Positions 26,235 through 36,824 are shown, counted from the first letter of the stretch. The stretch: DNA of 64,000 bases from Pseudomonas sp. GOM7 (GCF_026723825.1 NZ_CP113519.1:620001-684000), one strand, 5' to 3'. Program-made: numbers and translations. Notes: generated from the letters alone by a model not told the origin.

Positions 26235-27755
26235 TCAGGCGCGGCCTTCGTGGTCGTGCATGCGCGCCAGTTGCCGCTCCAGTAGCGCCGGGTAGGGGTC
26301 GAGCAGACGTTCGACGCAGCTCGCGCCCTCGGGGCTGGCGATGGGGCGGATGCGCGCACGCTGTTTGGCCAGTTCGTCCTGGGCGATGCGCTTTTCCACC
26401 AGTAGCAGGTTGCGGCTGTGTTGCGACAGGGCCAGGGCGTCCAGCGCGCTGTCGCTGAGCAGCAGCTCGGCCTGGCCGAGGCCTTCCAGACCGTTGCCCA
26501 GGGTCAGGCCCAGTTGCAGTTGCAGGGTGATGCCGCTGTCGGCCACCTCGATCTGCAGGGCATGGCCGAGAGCGCGCATCAGCTCGCCGCAGCAGATGGC
26601 GTGGGTCAGGTAGTCCTCGGCGCAATCGCGCTCGTGGAACAGCATCAGGCTGCTGCCATCCTTGAGCGTGTGCAGCTCGCCCTGGTAGAGCGAGGCGGCT
26701 TGCTCCAGGCAATCGCGGTAGTGCTGCAGTAGGTCGAGCAGGCGCGTGCGCGGCAGGCGGCGCAGTTGTTCCTGGCCGCCTAGCTGGATGGCCAGCACGG
26801 CAGTGGCCTGCGAAGGGTTGGCCGTTGCAGGCGCTGCCGTCGGCTGTGGCTCGTTGGCCAGGTCGGCGAAAGGATCGGTGTCGTCTTCGTCCCAGGGCAG
26901 GTTGACCTTGGCTGCCTGGCGCGGCTGCGCGGAGGCAGCCAGAGGTTCTGCACTGTGCTGACGTGGCGCCTCGTCCTCAGTGGTGAGGTCATCTTCCGGC
27001 ACGCTGTCGGAGAAGGCTTCTTCCTCGGGGAAGTCGTCTTCTTCCGGCTCCAACTCTGGCTTCGGCGGCACCAGGCGGGCCTGTAGCTGCCGTGCCAGGT
27101 CGCCGAGTTCGTCATTGCGCCCGGCACCCGGTGCGGGGTCGTCCGGGTCACGCAACCACAGGCGCAACTGCAGCAGGGGGGTGGAGATGTGCCGGCCCAG
27201 GCGCATGCTCAGCGACAGGGTCAGGGCCAGCAGGATCAGGCTGAGAATGCCCATGCTCTGCAGGCTGATGGTCATGGGTTGCTGGAACTGGCGCATGTCC
27301 AGGCTGATGCTCAGTTGCCCGGCCATCACTTCCTGGAAGTTGATGGGCGTTGAGTACAGCCCCGAGCTTTCGCCGAGCATGCTGCGCGTCGGCCGCGAGC
27401 CCGCCTCGGCGAGGATGCGGTTGTCCACACTGTAGATGGCGGCATGCGCCACCAGTGGATTCTTCGCCAGATTGCCCAGCAGCACGTTGAGGCTAAGGAT
27501 GTCGTTGGACACTAGCAGCTCGGTGGCCGAGGCTGCCGTCTGGGTGATCAGCGCCTGGCCGAGGGCATCGGCCTGTTGCTGCATGGCCTGCTTGAACTGC
27601 ATGCCCATCACCCAGGCATAGATGACCATGGCCAGGGCCACCAGCAGCAGGCTGTGGCTGGCGATGCGCAGCACCAGGGGCACCCGCCGCTGGCGCAGCG
27701 CGTGGAAGATCATGATGAAGAAATTATCGGGTTTGACGGGCGCGGGCCGGTTCAC
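26235..27755 (-). CDS. AhpA/YtjB-type membrane protein with degenerate cyclase-like C-terminal domain
   Basis: 506 residues. The N-terminal part (about 28-195) has a membrane helix (RIASHSLLLVALAMVIYAWV), a periplasmic sensor-like region and a second helix (GILSLILLALTLSLSMRLG) followed by a HAMP-like linker; it resembles E. coli YtjB/Smp, also encoded next to serB. Residues about 225-310 are an acidic, low-complexity linker. Residues about 315-470 resemble a class III nucleotide cyclase fold (VLAIQLGGQEQL, LKDGSSLMLF, LQLGLTLGNG), but the first metal-binding aspartate motif is missing, so catalysis is unlikely. It is divergent from serB. A role in envelope sensing is inference. Confidence 0.7.
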   Translation of the reverse strand: MNRPAPVKPDNFFIMIFHALRQRRVPLVLRIASHSLLLVALAMVIYAWVMGMQFKQAMQQQADALGQALITQTAASATELLVSNDILSLNVLLGNLAKNPLVAHAAIYSVDNRILAEAGSRPTRSMLGESSGLYSTPINFQEVMAGQLSISLDMRQFQQPMTISLQSMGILSLILLALTLSLSMRLGRHISTPLLQLRLWLRDPDDPAPGAGRNDELGDLARQLQARLVPPKPELEPEEDDFPEEEAFSDSVPEDDLTTEDEAPRQHSAEPLAASAQPRQAAKVNLPWDEDDTDPFADLANEPQPTAAPATANPSQATAVLAIQLGGQEQLRRLPRTRLLDLLQHYRDCLEQAASLYQGELHTLKDGSSLMLFHERDCAEDYLTHAICCGELMRALGHALQIEVADSGITLQLQLGLTLGNGLEGLGQAELLLSDSALDALALSQHSRNLLLVEKRIAQDELAKQRARIRPIASPEGASCVERLLDPYPALLERQLARMHDHEGRA

Positions 27756-27851
27756 AGAGCACGGCTCTTGTCGACTGAAGTTGCCGCGCAGTATAGCGAG
27801 CGACCCCGCATGGGCAAAGCGCGTGGCTGCCCGAAGTGGCAGGAAACTGGG

Positions 27852-27857
27852 TAGAAT
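27852..27857 (+). promoter_or_regulatory. Candidate -10 element upstream of serB
   Basis: TAGAAT lies 72 bases before the serB start in the divergent spacer. The -35 region is weak. Confidence 0.3.
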
Positions 27858-27929
27858 GTCGGCCTTTTCGCTGGGCGGTGGCTCATCTACCGCGTTCCGT
27901 CATCAATCATCTGCCTCGGAGGGTGCGCC

Positions 27930-29144
27930 TTGCGCGAAATCGTCCTGATCAATATCACCGGCGAAGATCGCCCTGGGCTCACCGCAGCCATCACCGGCGT
28001 CCTGGCTCAGGGCGGGGTGAATATCCTCGACATCGGCCAGGCGGTGATCCATGACACCCTGTCGTTCGGCATCCTCATCGAGATTCCCGACAACGGCCGT
28101 TCCCAATCCGTGCTCAAGGATCTGCTGTTCACCGCCTACGAGCTGGATCAGCAGGTGCGCTTCACCCCGGTGTCAGAAGCTGACTATCGCCATTGGGTCG
28201 GCGGCCAGGGCAAGGCCCGGCATATCGTCACCTTGCTGACGCGCAAGGTCACCGCCGAGCAGTTGCAGCGCGTCAGCGCCATCACCGCTCGCTACGGCCT
28301 GAACATCGACCATATCGACCGCCTCTCCGGACGCATGCCGCTGGACACGCCGAGCGAACGTAGCAAGGGTTGCATCGAATTCTCGGTACGCGGCGAACCG
28401 GGCGATCCGGCGGCATTGCGCGCCGAGTTCCTTAGCGTGGCGCAGGAGCTGAATGTCGATATCGCCTTCCAGCGTGATTCGGTTTTCCGCCGCAATCGCC
28501 GCCTGGCGGTATTCGACATGGACTCGACGCTGATCGAGGCCGAGGTTATCGACGAACTGGCCAAGGCCGCTGGTGTCGGCGAGCAGGTCGCCGAGATCAC
28601 CGAGCGTGCCATGCGCGGCGAGCTGGATTTCCGCGCCAGCTTCAAGGAGCGCCTGAGTCTGCTGCAGGGGCTGTCGGAAGACGTGCTGGCGGAGATCGGC
28701 GCCTCGCTGCGCCTGACCGAGGGCGCCGAGACCCTCTTCGCCGAACTCAAGCGCCTGGGCTACAAGACCGCGATTCTCTCTGGTGGCTTCACCTACTTCG
28801 CCCGGCAGTTGCAGGCCAAGCTGGGCATCGATTACGTGTTCGCCAACGAGCTGCAGATCGTCGATGGCAAGGTCACCGGCGTCGCTGTCGAGCCCATCGT
28901 CGATGCGCAACGCAAGGCCGATCTGCTGCGTGAGCTGGCGGAAAAGGAAGGGTTGCAACTGGAGCAGACCATTGCCGTCGGCGATGGCGCCAACGACCTG
29001 CCCATGCTCGGCCTGGCCGGCCTTGGCGTGGCCTTCCGCGCCAAGCCGCTGGTCAAACAATCGGCCAAACAGGCGATTTCCACCCTGGGCCTGGACGGCA
29101 TCCTCTACCTGCTGGGCTACCGTGACCGTGAGGGTCAGGAGTGA
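27930..29144 (+). CDS. serB: Phosphoserine phosphatase
   Basis: 404 residues from a TTG start at 27930, preceded by CGGAGGG at good spacing; no ATG fits. The N-terminal third contains two ACT-like domains (LINITGEDRPGLTAAITGVL; HIVTLLTRKVTAEQLQRV). The HAD phosphatase domain has FDMDSTLIEAEVIDELAK near 195 and GDGANDLPMLGLAGLGVAF near 350. It removes phosphate from phosphoserine in serine synthesis. The last 10 bases overlap the end of a gene on the other strand (29135-29542). Confidence 0.96.
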   Translation: MREIVLINITGEDRPGLTAAITGVLAQGGVNILDIGQAVIHDTLSFGILIEIPDNGRSQSVLKDLLFTAYELDQQVRFTPVSEADYRHWVGGQGKARHIVTLLTRKVTAEQLQRVSAITARYGLNIDHIDRLSGRMPLDTPSERSKGCIEFSVRGEPGDPAALRAEFLSVAQELNVDIAFQRDSVFRRNRRLAVFDMDSTLIEAEVIDELAKAAGVGEQVAEITERAMRGELDFRASFKERLSLLQGLSEDVLAEIGASLRLTEGAETLFAELKRLGYKTAILSGGFTYFARQLQAKLGIDYVFANELQIVDGKVTGVAVEPIVDAQRKADLLRELAEKEGLQLEQTIAVGDGANDLPMLGLAGLGVAFRAKPLVKQSAKQAISTLGLDGILYLLGYRDREGQE

Positions 29145-29542
29145 GGGACGTCCTGGTCAGCTTGGCTGCTCTCGCTGTCTGCCCGATCCAGGTGTCTGAC
29201 GATCTCCTGCCACTCGGGCTTGAGTCTGTAGCGTAGGTAAGCGATCTTGGCGCTATCGAGCAGGCGCCTTAGTGCTGAGGCGTTTCGTGCCTGGTGGAGA
29301 TTGTCGATGGTGGTGGCAAGCCAGGTGCTGTCGAAGGCAGTCCAGATTGGTGGAACAGGTGTCTGCAGATTGGAATGGCAGGCGGGGGCCACGTCTTCAA
29401 AGAAGGCCCGCTCCACCGTGACGCGCTCGAAGTCGCGTACCTTGCGAGCAATACTGGCGTAGTCAACGCTGTTGTCGACGAACACATCCGATAACGCCGA
29501 CCATAGCCGAATGCGCTCATCGCGGCTCAGAACACGTCCCAC
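29135..29542 (-). CDS. Probable immunity protein of the PAAR-toxin module
   Basis: 135 residues, soluble-looking, with no membrane helix. It opens LWSALSDVFVDNSVDYASIARKV and contains VERAFFEDVAPACHSNL and PPIWTAFDSTWL, which I recognise as a small family found beside toxins in Pseudomonas (DUF7079-like; the number is from memory). It is the last of three tightly packed minus-strand genes: its start overlaps the toxin stop by 16 bases, and its stop overlaps the end of serB by 10 bases. Position and size indicate an immunity protein. The sequence is more A/T-rich than the flanking core genes. Confidence 0.65.
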   Translation of the reverse strand: MGRVLSRDERIRLWSALSDVFVDNSVDYASIARKVRDFERVTVERAFFEDVAPACHSNLQTPVPPIWTAFDSTWLATTIDNLHQARNASALRRLLDSAKIAYLRYRLKPEWQEIVRHLDRADSESSQADQDVPHS

Positions 29543-30309
29543 TTGGAAAACTCCTCGAGTTCATCATCCAGGGCATCCGCCGCCAGGCTGCCTGCAATGC
29601 CGCCAGCGGCGCTACCTGCCAGCACCAGGGCTATGGCACAGACTGGGGCTCCGGGGCCGCAAATGAGCGAGACTCCCAGGCCGGCGAGAAAGCCGCCAGC
29701 CGCACCGCCACCGATGATCATTCCCTGGCGTGCTGTCTCCTTCACCTTATTGTCTGCATTGAGAATTTCGTAAGTCGCGAATGCAGCAGTGACCACGATG
29801 CCAACTTTGCCGAGAACGCGTAGGCGTTGCGTGCCTTTGGTAAATTTTGCGTTATCTCTGCCGGAGGCTTCGATGATTTCGTAATGGATCAATTTCCTCT
29901 GTTCGGCTGTCAGGGTGTCGTAGGCTTTGCCGAACTTCTCGTTTGCGTATTTTTCGAACAGCTTCGGCAGGGTGGGGGGCGTTTTCTTGTACTGCTCTGC
30001 TTTGGCTAGGCCAACGGCAGAGGTGATCTTGCGATGCTCTGCCATGATCTTGTTGCGCATTTCATAGCAAAACTCGACACCCGCCTGGCTGGTGATCTTC
30101 CCGGATGCTACCTCCGTGCGAACCTGGGCAGAGATACGTTTGATATTGGCTGCATAGCTGGCTCGGGTTTTGGCGTCGCTGATGGCGTCGAGAGAAAATC
30201 GCGTGGCCATTGCCTCCATGCTGGCTATGGCCTCATCGAGCGGGGAGCGGGGTAGCGAATGCTCGCTCTGAGTCTGGTACTGGCCCCGTATTTCAATGCT
30301 GGAGGTCAT
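29527..30309 (-). CDS. Putative T6SS effector with C-terminal glycine-zipper membrane domain
   Basis: 260 residues. The N-terminal 160 are polar and helical (DEAIASMEAMATRF, AEQYKKTPPTLPKLFEKYANEKFGK) and match no domain I know. A hydrophobic stretch lies at about 167-183 (GKVGIVVTAAFATYEIL), and two more at about 196-217 and 219-245 are built of glycine repeats (GGGAAGGFLAGLG, AGSAAGGIAGSLAA) with a Cys pair between them, ending in an acidic tail. Glycine zippers in short toxins suggest membrane insertion or pore formation. The start overlaps the stop of the PAAR gene (ATGA) and the stop overlaps the immunity candidate, so all three are coupled. No RHS or nuclease motif is seen. Confidence 0.65.
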   Translation of the reverse strand: MTSSIEIRGQYQTQSEHSLPRSPLDEAIASMEAMATRFSLDAISDAKTRASYAANIKRISAQVRTEVASGKITSQAGVEFCYEMRNKIMAEHRKITSAVGLAKAEQYKKTPPTLPKLFEKYANEKFGKAYDTLTAEQRKLIHYEIIEASGRDNAKFTKGTQRLRVLGKVGIVVTAAFATYEILNADNKVKETARQGMIIGGGAAGGFLAGLGVSLICGPGAPVCAIALVLAGSAAGGIAGSLAADALDDELEEFSKWDVF

Positions 30310-30863
30310 TGCTCATGGCCTCCGGTGATCATGCTCAGGAGTTGTTCGGTTACCGAGGGCTGCTCGGTTTCTGCTGGAACAGGGAGTTCAAGTCTTGTGC
30401 AGATCGATCCCGAGGGGTTGGAAAACAGCACCTTGTTGTCACTGTCGAAGTTACTGGTCAGGGACGTTCCGTCATCGAAATGAGCAGTGCATTGCCAGCC
30501 CGTATAGCGCTCGGTGGCTGGAATCTGAAAGCTGATCCATCTATTGATGGCCAAAGGGGCTGGCGCGCTGAAGGCTGCCGTCACGACCGTATCGCCGATC
30601 AGTACATCGCCTGATCCACTGATGATCACGCCGCCGTGGCTAAGAGTGCTGCCTAAGGTCGCGGCGTTCTGGCCATTGATGAATACGCTTGCTGAAAATG
30701 CCCCCGATACGGCCTGGCCGCAGCCTGCCGTATCGCCCAGGCGGGCTGCGGGCAAGTTGTTGAACTGTACATTGGGGGAGCCGGTTTGTATCGGAGTTAC
30801 GCCATGTCCAGGGACGGGGCAGGTCGTGGAGTCGCTGAGGCGAGCGGCAGGTTTACCAGGCAT
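30306..30863 (-). CDS. PAAR domain protein with a C-terminal extension
   Basis: 185 residues from ATG 30863, with AAGGA 7 bases upstream. Residues 1 to about 90 are a PAAR repeat domain: MPGKPAARLSDSTTC, GSPNVQF, LPAARLGDTAGCG, VFINGQNAATLG, LSHGGVIISGSGDVLIGD. PAAR proteins form the metal-bound tip of the type VI secretion spike and carry effectors. The extension of about 95 residues (RWISFQIPATERYTGWQC, HFDDGTSLTSNF, ending EQLLSMITGG) is unfamiliar and may hold the separate toxin encoded next. There is no VgrG or other T6SS gene in the window, so this is an orphan module relying on a secretion system elsewhere. Confidence 0.85.
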   Translation of the reverse strand: MPGKPAARLSDSTTCPVPGHGVTPIQTGSPNVQFNNLPAARLGDTAGCGQAVSGAFSASVFINGQNAATLGSTLSHGGVIISGSGDVLIGDTVVTAAFSAPAPLAINRWISFQIPATERYTGWQCTAHFDDGTSLTSNFDSDNKVLFSNPSGSICTRLELPVPAETEQPSVTEQLLSMITGGHEQ

Positions 30864-31052
30864 ATAGAATCCTTCTTCCCTCTTCCTTCCGAACGCTAGA
30901 TTTAGCCTCTTGCCATGGTTCATGGCTGTGAACGGAGTCAAGTTCTTAGCGCTTCAGGTCGCAGCTCATCTGAGACTCGGGAATCGACGCTGGGTTTCGT
31001 TGTATCAGAGAGGGTTCGCGAGCTGTCTCACGATGCAGCTTGCTGCAGAAAC

Positions 31053-31077
31053 GAAAAAGCCGCGCAGTGCGCGGCTT
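31053..31077 (-). terminator. Terminator of tRNA-Ile
   Basis: GCCGCGC and GCGCGGC pair around AGT, followed on the minus strand by a run of five T, directly after the tRNA 3' end. Confidence 0.85.
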
Positions 31078-31083
31078 CGGAGA

Positions 31084-31160
31084 TGGTGGGCCCAGCAGGA
31101 CTTGAACCTGCGACCAATCGATTATGAGTCGACTGCTCTAACCAACTGAGCTATAGGCCC
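31084..31160 (-). tRNA. tRNA-Ile(CAU), lysidine-modified type
   Basis: A 77-base cloverleaf beginning GGGCCTATAGCTCAG and ending GGGCCCACCA, with CCA encoded. The anticodon loop CTCATAA gives CAU. The anticodon-stem context (GTCGACTCATAATCGATTGG) matches the isoleucine-2 tRNA whose C34 is changed to lysidine by TilS to read AUA; it is neither elongator nor initiator Met. It lies between the PAAR module and rpoD. Confidence 0.9.
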
Positions 31161-31238
31161 GAAACGACGGCGGATTATAACGAGGCGTTGTAGCTAGCGC
31201 CAACTGCCTGAGTTATCTGGGAAAAACTCCCTGCAGAA

Positions 31239-31267
31239 ACGACGACCCCGGCCTAGGCCGGGGTCGT
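31239..31267 (-). terminator. Terminator of the rpsU-dnaG-rpoD operon
   Basis: ACGACCCCGGCC and GGCCGGGGTCGT form a perfect 12-base stem just past the rpoD stop, followed on the minus strand by CGTTTC. Confidence 0.8.
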
Positions 31268-31272
31268 TTGCA

Positions 31273-33126
<1,854 letters not shown>

Positions 33127-33193
33127 AACACCCTATCCACTGAAGGTCTTGGCGGGCTGAAAACAAGCCGAGGATTATACCTGACAAACAGCC

Positions 33194-35182
33194 TTACGCG
33201 CCAGTTGAAGAGGGACTGACTGATGAGGTGCTGCGGCTTAGTAATGTGCGCAGTTGATCTTTTTCCTCTGCGCTTAGTTCACTCTGGCGCGCCTTGCGCA
33301 GCAATTGTTCAAGGCTGCGTTCCCGCTGGCGGGCTGCAAGAGTAGTTATAGTGTCGAAAAACTGTTGTTCAAGGTTGTCGGCCGAAATCAGCCATTCCTT
33401 TTCCGCCAGGGCGCGCAACAGACGACCTTGCTCAGTGCCGTGCCAGCGAGCGATTAGCTGCAGCGAGCGCAGGTTGGGGCTTTTCTGCAGGGCGCCGACC
33501 AGTGCCACCAGTAGCTGAGCGTAGGTGTCCTCTTCGTCGGCGAAGTGGCTGACATCTTCCACTTTCTGCGCCAGTTGTGGGTGGTGTAGCAGGGTGCGCA
33601 GGGCGCTCAGGTGGGGTGACTCCACCTTGACCGCAGTGCGTGGCGGGTAGTCCTTGCCCTGGCCTTTCTTCTGCCACTTGCCGCCATCCTTCTTCCAGTT
33701 GCCCTTGCTCTTGCTGGGGGTGCTCTCGTAGCTGGGCTGGCTGGGGGGCGGGTGTTCATAGCCGCCCAGGTCAGGTAGGGCATCGTAATAATCGCCGCTG
33801 GGGACGTCGGCATAGTCCGGGTAGGCCTGATCCTGGCTCGCTGGGGTGTGGCGCTGGCTCGGTGTCGGGCTGCGCGGTGTGTTGCCGATCTGGCTGAGGG
33901 CTTCGCCGGACAGCCCGGTGATCTCGCTCAGGCGCTGGCGCATCAGGGCGCGCAGGTTGTTGCCGGGGATCTTGTCGATCAGCGGTGCGGCCAGGGTGAC
34001 CAGGTGCGCCTTGCCTTCCAGGGAGCGCGGATCGGCCTCTTCGCACAGTTGCTGGAAGAAGTAGTCGGCCAGTGGTTGCGCATGCTGGTTGATGCGTGCG
34101 CGGAAGGCATCGGTGCCTTCGGCGCGTACCAGGGTGTCGGGGTCTTCGCCTTCGGGCAGGAACAGAAAGCGCGCGCGGCGACCGTCCTGCAGGCTTGGCA
34201 GGGTGGACTCCAAGGCGCGCCAGGCGGCATTGCGCCCGGCGGCGTCGCCGTCAAAGCAGAACAGCACGCTGGGCACGATGCGGAACAGGCGCTTGAGGTG
34301 TTCCTCGCTGGTGGCCGTGCCCAGGGTTGCCACGGCATTGCGCAGGCCTTGCTGGGCCAGGGCGATGACGTCCATGTAGCCTTCGACCACCATGATCTCG
34401 TCGAGATCGCGGTTGTGCTTGCGCGCCTCGTACAGGCCGTAGAGTTCCTGGCCCTTGTGGAACACCGGGGTTTCCGGCGAGTTCAGGTACTTGGGCTTGT
34501 CGTCTCCCAGCACGCGGCCGCCGAAGGCGATCACCCGGCCGCGGCTGTCGCGGATGGGGAACATGATGCGATCGCGGAAGCGGTCATAGCGCTTGCCGGT
34601 GTCGGCATTCTCGATCAGCAGGCCGGCGTCGATCATGGCCTTCTGCTGCAGGGCGTCGCCACCCAGTTGCTTGAGCAGGTTGTCCCAGCCCGGCGGGGCG
34701 AAGCCCAGGCCGAAGTCGCGGGCGATTTCCCCGGTCAGGCCGCGGCCCTTGAGGTAGTCCACGGCGTACTTGCGCTGTGGGTGGCTTTTCAGTGCCTGGC
34801 GATAATGCTCGGCGGCGGCTTCCAGCAGCGGGTAGAGGGGCGAGTCCACTGGCTGTCTGGGTTTGTGCCCGCGCCCGCTGTCCTCGCGGGGCACGTCCAT
34901 GCCGGCGCGCTTGGCCAGTTCCTCGACCGCCTGGGGGAAATCCAGTTGATCGTGATCCATGACGAAGCCGAGGGCGTTGCCGCCGGCGCCGCAGCCGAAG
35001 CAGTAGTAGAACTGCTTGTCCGGGCTGACGGTGAAGGAGGGGGTCTTTTCCTTGTGGAAGGGGCAGCAGGCGCTGTAGTTCTTGCCGGTCTTCTTCAGTT
35101 GGACGCGCGAACTCACCACATCGACGATGTCGGTGCGGTTGAGCAGGTCATCGATGAAGGACTGCGGGATCAGGCCGGCCAT
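33194..35182 (-). CDS. dnaG: DNA primase
   Basis: 662 residues. The N-terminal zinc ribbon is CPFHKEKTPSF with YYCFGCGAGGN; the RNA polymerase/TOPRIM core has VVEGYMDVIALAQQG and FCFDGDAAGR. Residues about 430-520 are a low-complexity linker rich in Pro, Ser, Tyr and Lys, and the C-terminal DnaB-interacting domain follows (LQLIARWHGTEQGRLLRALAEKEW). It makes primers for replication. It lies 131 bases after rpsU in the same operon. Confidence 0.98.
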   Translation of the reverse strand: MAGLIPQSFIDDLLNRTDIVDVVSSRVQLKKTGKNYSACCPFHKEKTPSFTVSPDKQFYYCFGCGAGGNALGFVMDHDQLDFPQAVEELAKRAGMDVPREDSGRGHKPRQPVDSPLYPLLEAAAEHYRQALKSHPQRKYAVDYLKGRGLTGEIARDFGLGFAPPGWDNLLKQLGGDALQQKAMIDAGLLIENADTGKRYDRFRDRIMFPIRDSRGRVIAFGGRVLGDDKPKYLNSPETPVFHKGQELYGLYEARKHNRDLDEIMVVEGYMDVIALAQQGLRNAVATLGTATSEEHLKRLFRIVPSVLFCFDGDAAGRNAAWRALESTLPSLQDGRRARFLFLPEGEDPDTLVRAEGTDAFRARINQHAQPLADYFFQQLCEEADPRSLEGKAHLVTLAAPLIDKIPGNNLRALMRQRLSEITGLSGEALSQIGNTPRSPTPSQRHTPASQDQAYPDYADVPSGDYYDALPDLGGYEHPPPSQPSYESTPSKSKGNWKKDGGKWQKKGQGKDYPPRTAVKVESPHLSALRTLLHHPQLAQKVEDVSHFADEEDTYAQLLVALVGALQKSPNLRSLQLIARWHGTEQGRLLRALAEKEWLISADNLEQQFFDTITTLAARQRERSLEQLLRKARQSELSAEEKDQLRTLLSRSTSSVSPSSTGA

Positions 35183-35226
35183 AGGTGCTCAGCATAGTCG
35201 CCCATGCGGGCACTCAGAAAGCAGAA

Positions 35227-35293
35227 AACTCCGCCCTGCACCCGAGGTGAGGCGGAGTTCCTAAAAAGCAATGCCCGACCAGGGTCGGGCATT
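35227..35293 (-). terminator. Two hairpins between rpsU and dnaG
   Basis: Reading from rpsU, a stem AATGCCCGACC/GGTCGGGCATT followed by GCTTTTT, then a stem AACTCCGCC/GGCGGAGTT followed by TTTT. In the E. coli operon an intrinsic terminator at this place partly separates abundant rpsU message from dnaG; the tandem arrangement here probably does the same. Confidence 0.8.
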
Positions 35294-35313
35294 CGGGCGT
35301 CACGCGTACTGAA

Positions 35314-35529
35314 TTAGTACAGGCGGACGCTGCGACGCTGCTCGCGCTGCACTTTCTTGGCGTGACGCTTGACGGCGGCAGCGGCCTTGCGCTTACGCTC
35401 AGCGGTCGGCTTTTCGTAGAATTCGCGGCTACGGACTTCAGCCAGTACACCGGCTTTCTCGCAGGAGCGCTTGAAACGACGCAGGGCTACGTCGAAGGGT
35501 TCGTTCTCTTTAACTTTGACGGCTGGCAT
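35314..35529 (-). CDS. rpsU: 30S ribosomal protein S21
   Basis: 71 residues, the exact family length, [19 protein letters not shown] with the basic tail [18 protein letters not shown]. It is the first gene of the macromolecular synthesis operon and is divergent from tsaD. Confidence 0.98.
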   Translation of the reverse strand: MPAVKVKENEPFDVALRRFKRSCEKAGVLAEVRSREFYEKPTAERKRKAAAAVKRHAKKVQREQRRSVRLY

Positions 35530-35733
35530 CCAGGTCGTACCTATCTTTAATTACCGGGTTTAACGCGTGCCCGGCAAATATGGCTCGGGGTGCGTCGGTT
35601 TTTAAGGGTTGCGGATGTTACCGCCTCCCTGCAAGGAATGCAAAGCCCTTAGGTCGAAAAGCGCTGGTCGGGTGGCCGGGCGGCGCTTATCATGCGCGCC
35701 TTCGTTCCACGCCGCAAACCAAGGCCTCGCTCC

Positions 35734-36765
35734 ATGCTCGTACTGGGATTGGAAACCTCCTGCGATGAAACCGGCGTCGCGCTCTATGACAGTGAGCGTG
35801 GCCTGCTGGCTGACGCGCTGTTCAGCCAGATCGACCTGCACCGCGTCTATGGTGGAGTGGTGCCCGAATTGGCCTCGCGCGATCACGTCAAACGCATGTT
35901 GCCGTTGATCCGTCAGGTGCTGGATGAAGCCGGCAAGCAGGCCAGCGATATCGATGCCCTGGCCTACACGGCCGGGCCCGGCCTGGTCGGCGCCCTGCTG
36001 GTCGGGGCTTCCTGCGCCCAGGCTCTGGCGTTTGCCTGGGGCGTGCCGGCAGTCGGCGTGCATCATATGGAAGGCCACCTGCTGGCGCCGATGCTGGAAG
36101 AGCAGCCGCCACAGTTTCCGTTCGTCGCCTTGCTGGTCTCCGGCGGCCACACCCAGTTGGTGCGGGTCGATGGCATCGGTCAGTACCAGTTGCTTGGCGA
36201 GTCGTTGGACGATGCGGCCGGTGAGGCCTTCGACAAGACCGCCAAGCTGATGGGGCTGAATTATCCCGGTGGCCCGGAGATCGCTAGGCTGGCCGAACAG
36301 GGTACCCCAGGGCGTTTCGTCTTCCCACGGCCGATGACCGATCGCCCCGGCCTGGATTTCAGTTTCAGCGGGCTCAAGACCTTCGCTCTGAATACCTGGC
36401 AGCACTGCAAGGACAGTGGGGGCGACCTCGAACAAGCCCGTCGCGACATTGCGCTGGCCTTCCAGCAGGCGGTGGTTGAGACTTTGACCATCAAGTGCAA
36501 GCGGGCGCTCAAGCAGACGGGGCTGAACAACCTGGTGATCGCCGGCGGGGTGAGCGCCAACAGGTCGCTGCGCGAGCATCTGCAGCGTATGTTGGGCGAG
36601 CTGAAAGGCCAGGTGTTCTACGCGAGGCCCAAATTCTGCACCGACAATGGCGCGATGATCGCCTACGCCGGTTGCCAGCGCTTGCTGGCCGGGCAGCACG
36701 AAGACCTGGCGATCAAGGTGCAGGCGCGTTGGCCGATGGAAAACTTGCCGAGTTGCAAGCCGTAA
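35734..36765 (+). CDS. tsaD: tRNA N6-threonylcarbamoyladenosine transferase
   Basis: 343 residues from ATG 35734, which gives the canonical [17 protein letters not shown] start; an upstream ATG adds 14 unsupported residues. ASKHA fold with the metal-binding [11 protein letters not shown] near 110, SGGHTQLV and [15 protein letters not shown]. It completes the t6A37 modification of ANN-decoding tRNAs with TsaBCE. It is divergent from rpsU, as in most Pseudomonas and enterics. The last codons (PSCKP-stop) lie in a GCTTG-type repeat. Confidence 0.97.
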   Translation: MLVLGLETSCDETGVALYDSERGLLADALFSQIDLHRVYGGVVPELASRDHVKRMLPLIRQVLDEAGKQASDIDALAYTAGPGLVGALLVGASCAQALAFAWGVPAVGVHHMEGHLLAPMLEEQPPQFPFVALLVSGGHTQLVRVDGIGQYQLLGESLDDAAGEAFDKTAKLMGLNYPGGPEIARLAEQGTPGRFVFPRPMTDRPGLDFSFSGLKTFALNTWQHCKDSGGDLEQARRDIALAFQQAVVETLTIKCKRALKQTGLNNLVIAGGVSANRSLREHLQRMLGELKGQVFYARPKFCTDNGAMIAYAGCQRLLAGQHEDLAIKVQARWPMENLPSCKP

Positions 36766-36824
36766 GCCGCAAGTGAGCGCGGCTTCTTGCTTGAGGCCTG
36801 TAGCTTGAGGCTTGTCGCTGCTTA
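36752..36824. repeat. GCTTG-type inverted repeat spanning the tsaD stop
   Basis: TTGCAAGCCGTAAGCCGCAAG faces GCTTGAGGCCTGTAGCTTGAGGCTTG. The tsaD stop (TAA) is inside the left arm, and the plsY stop touches the right end. Confidence 0.6.

Noticed and set aside
31084..31160. tRNA-Met reading of the CAU anticodon
   Set aside because: The stem sequences match isoleucine-2 tRNA, including the anticodon-arm context, not elongator or initiator Met.
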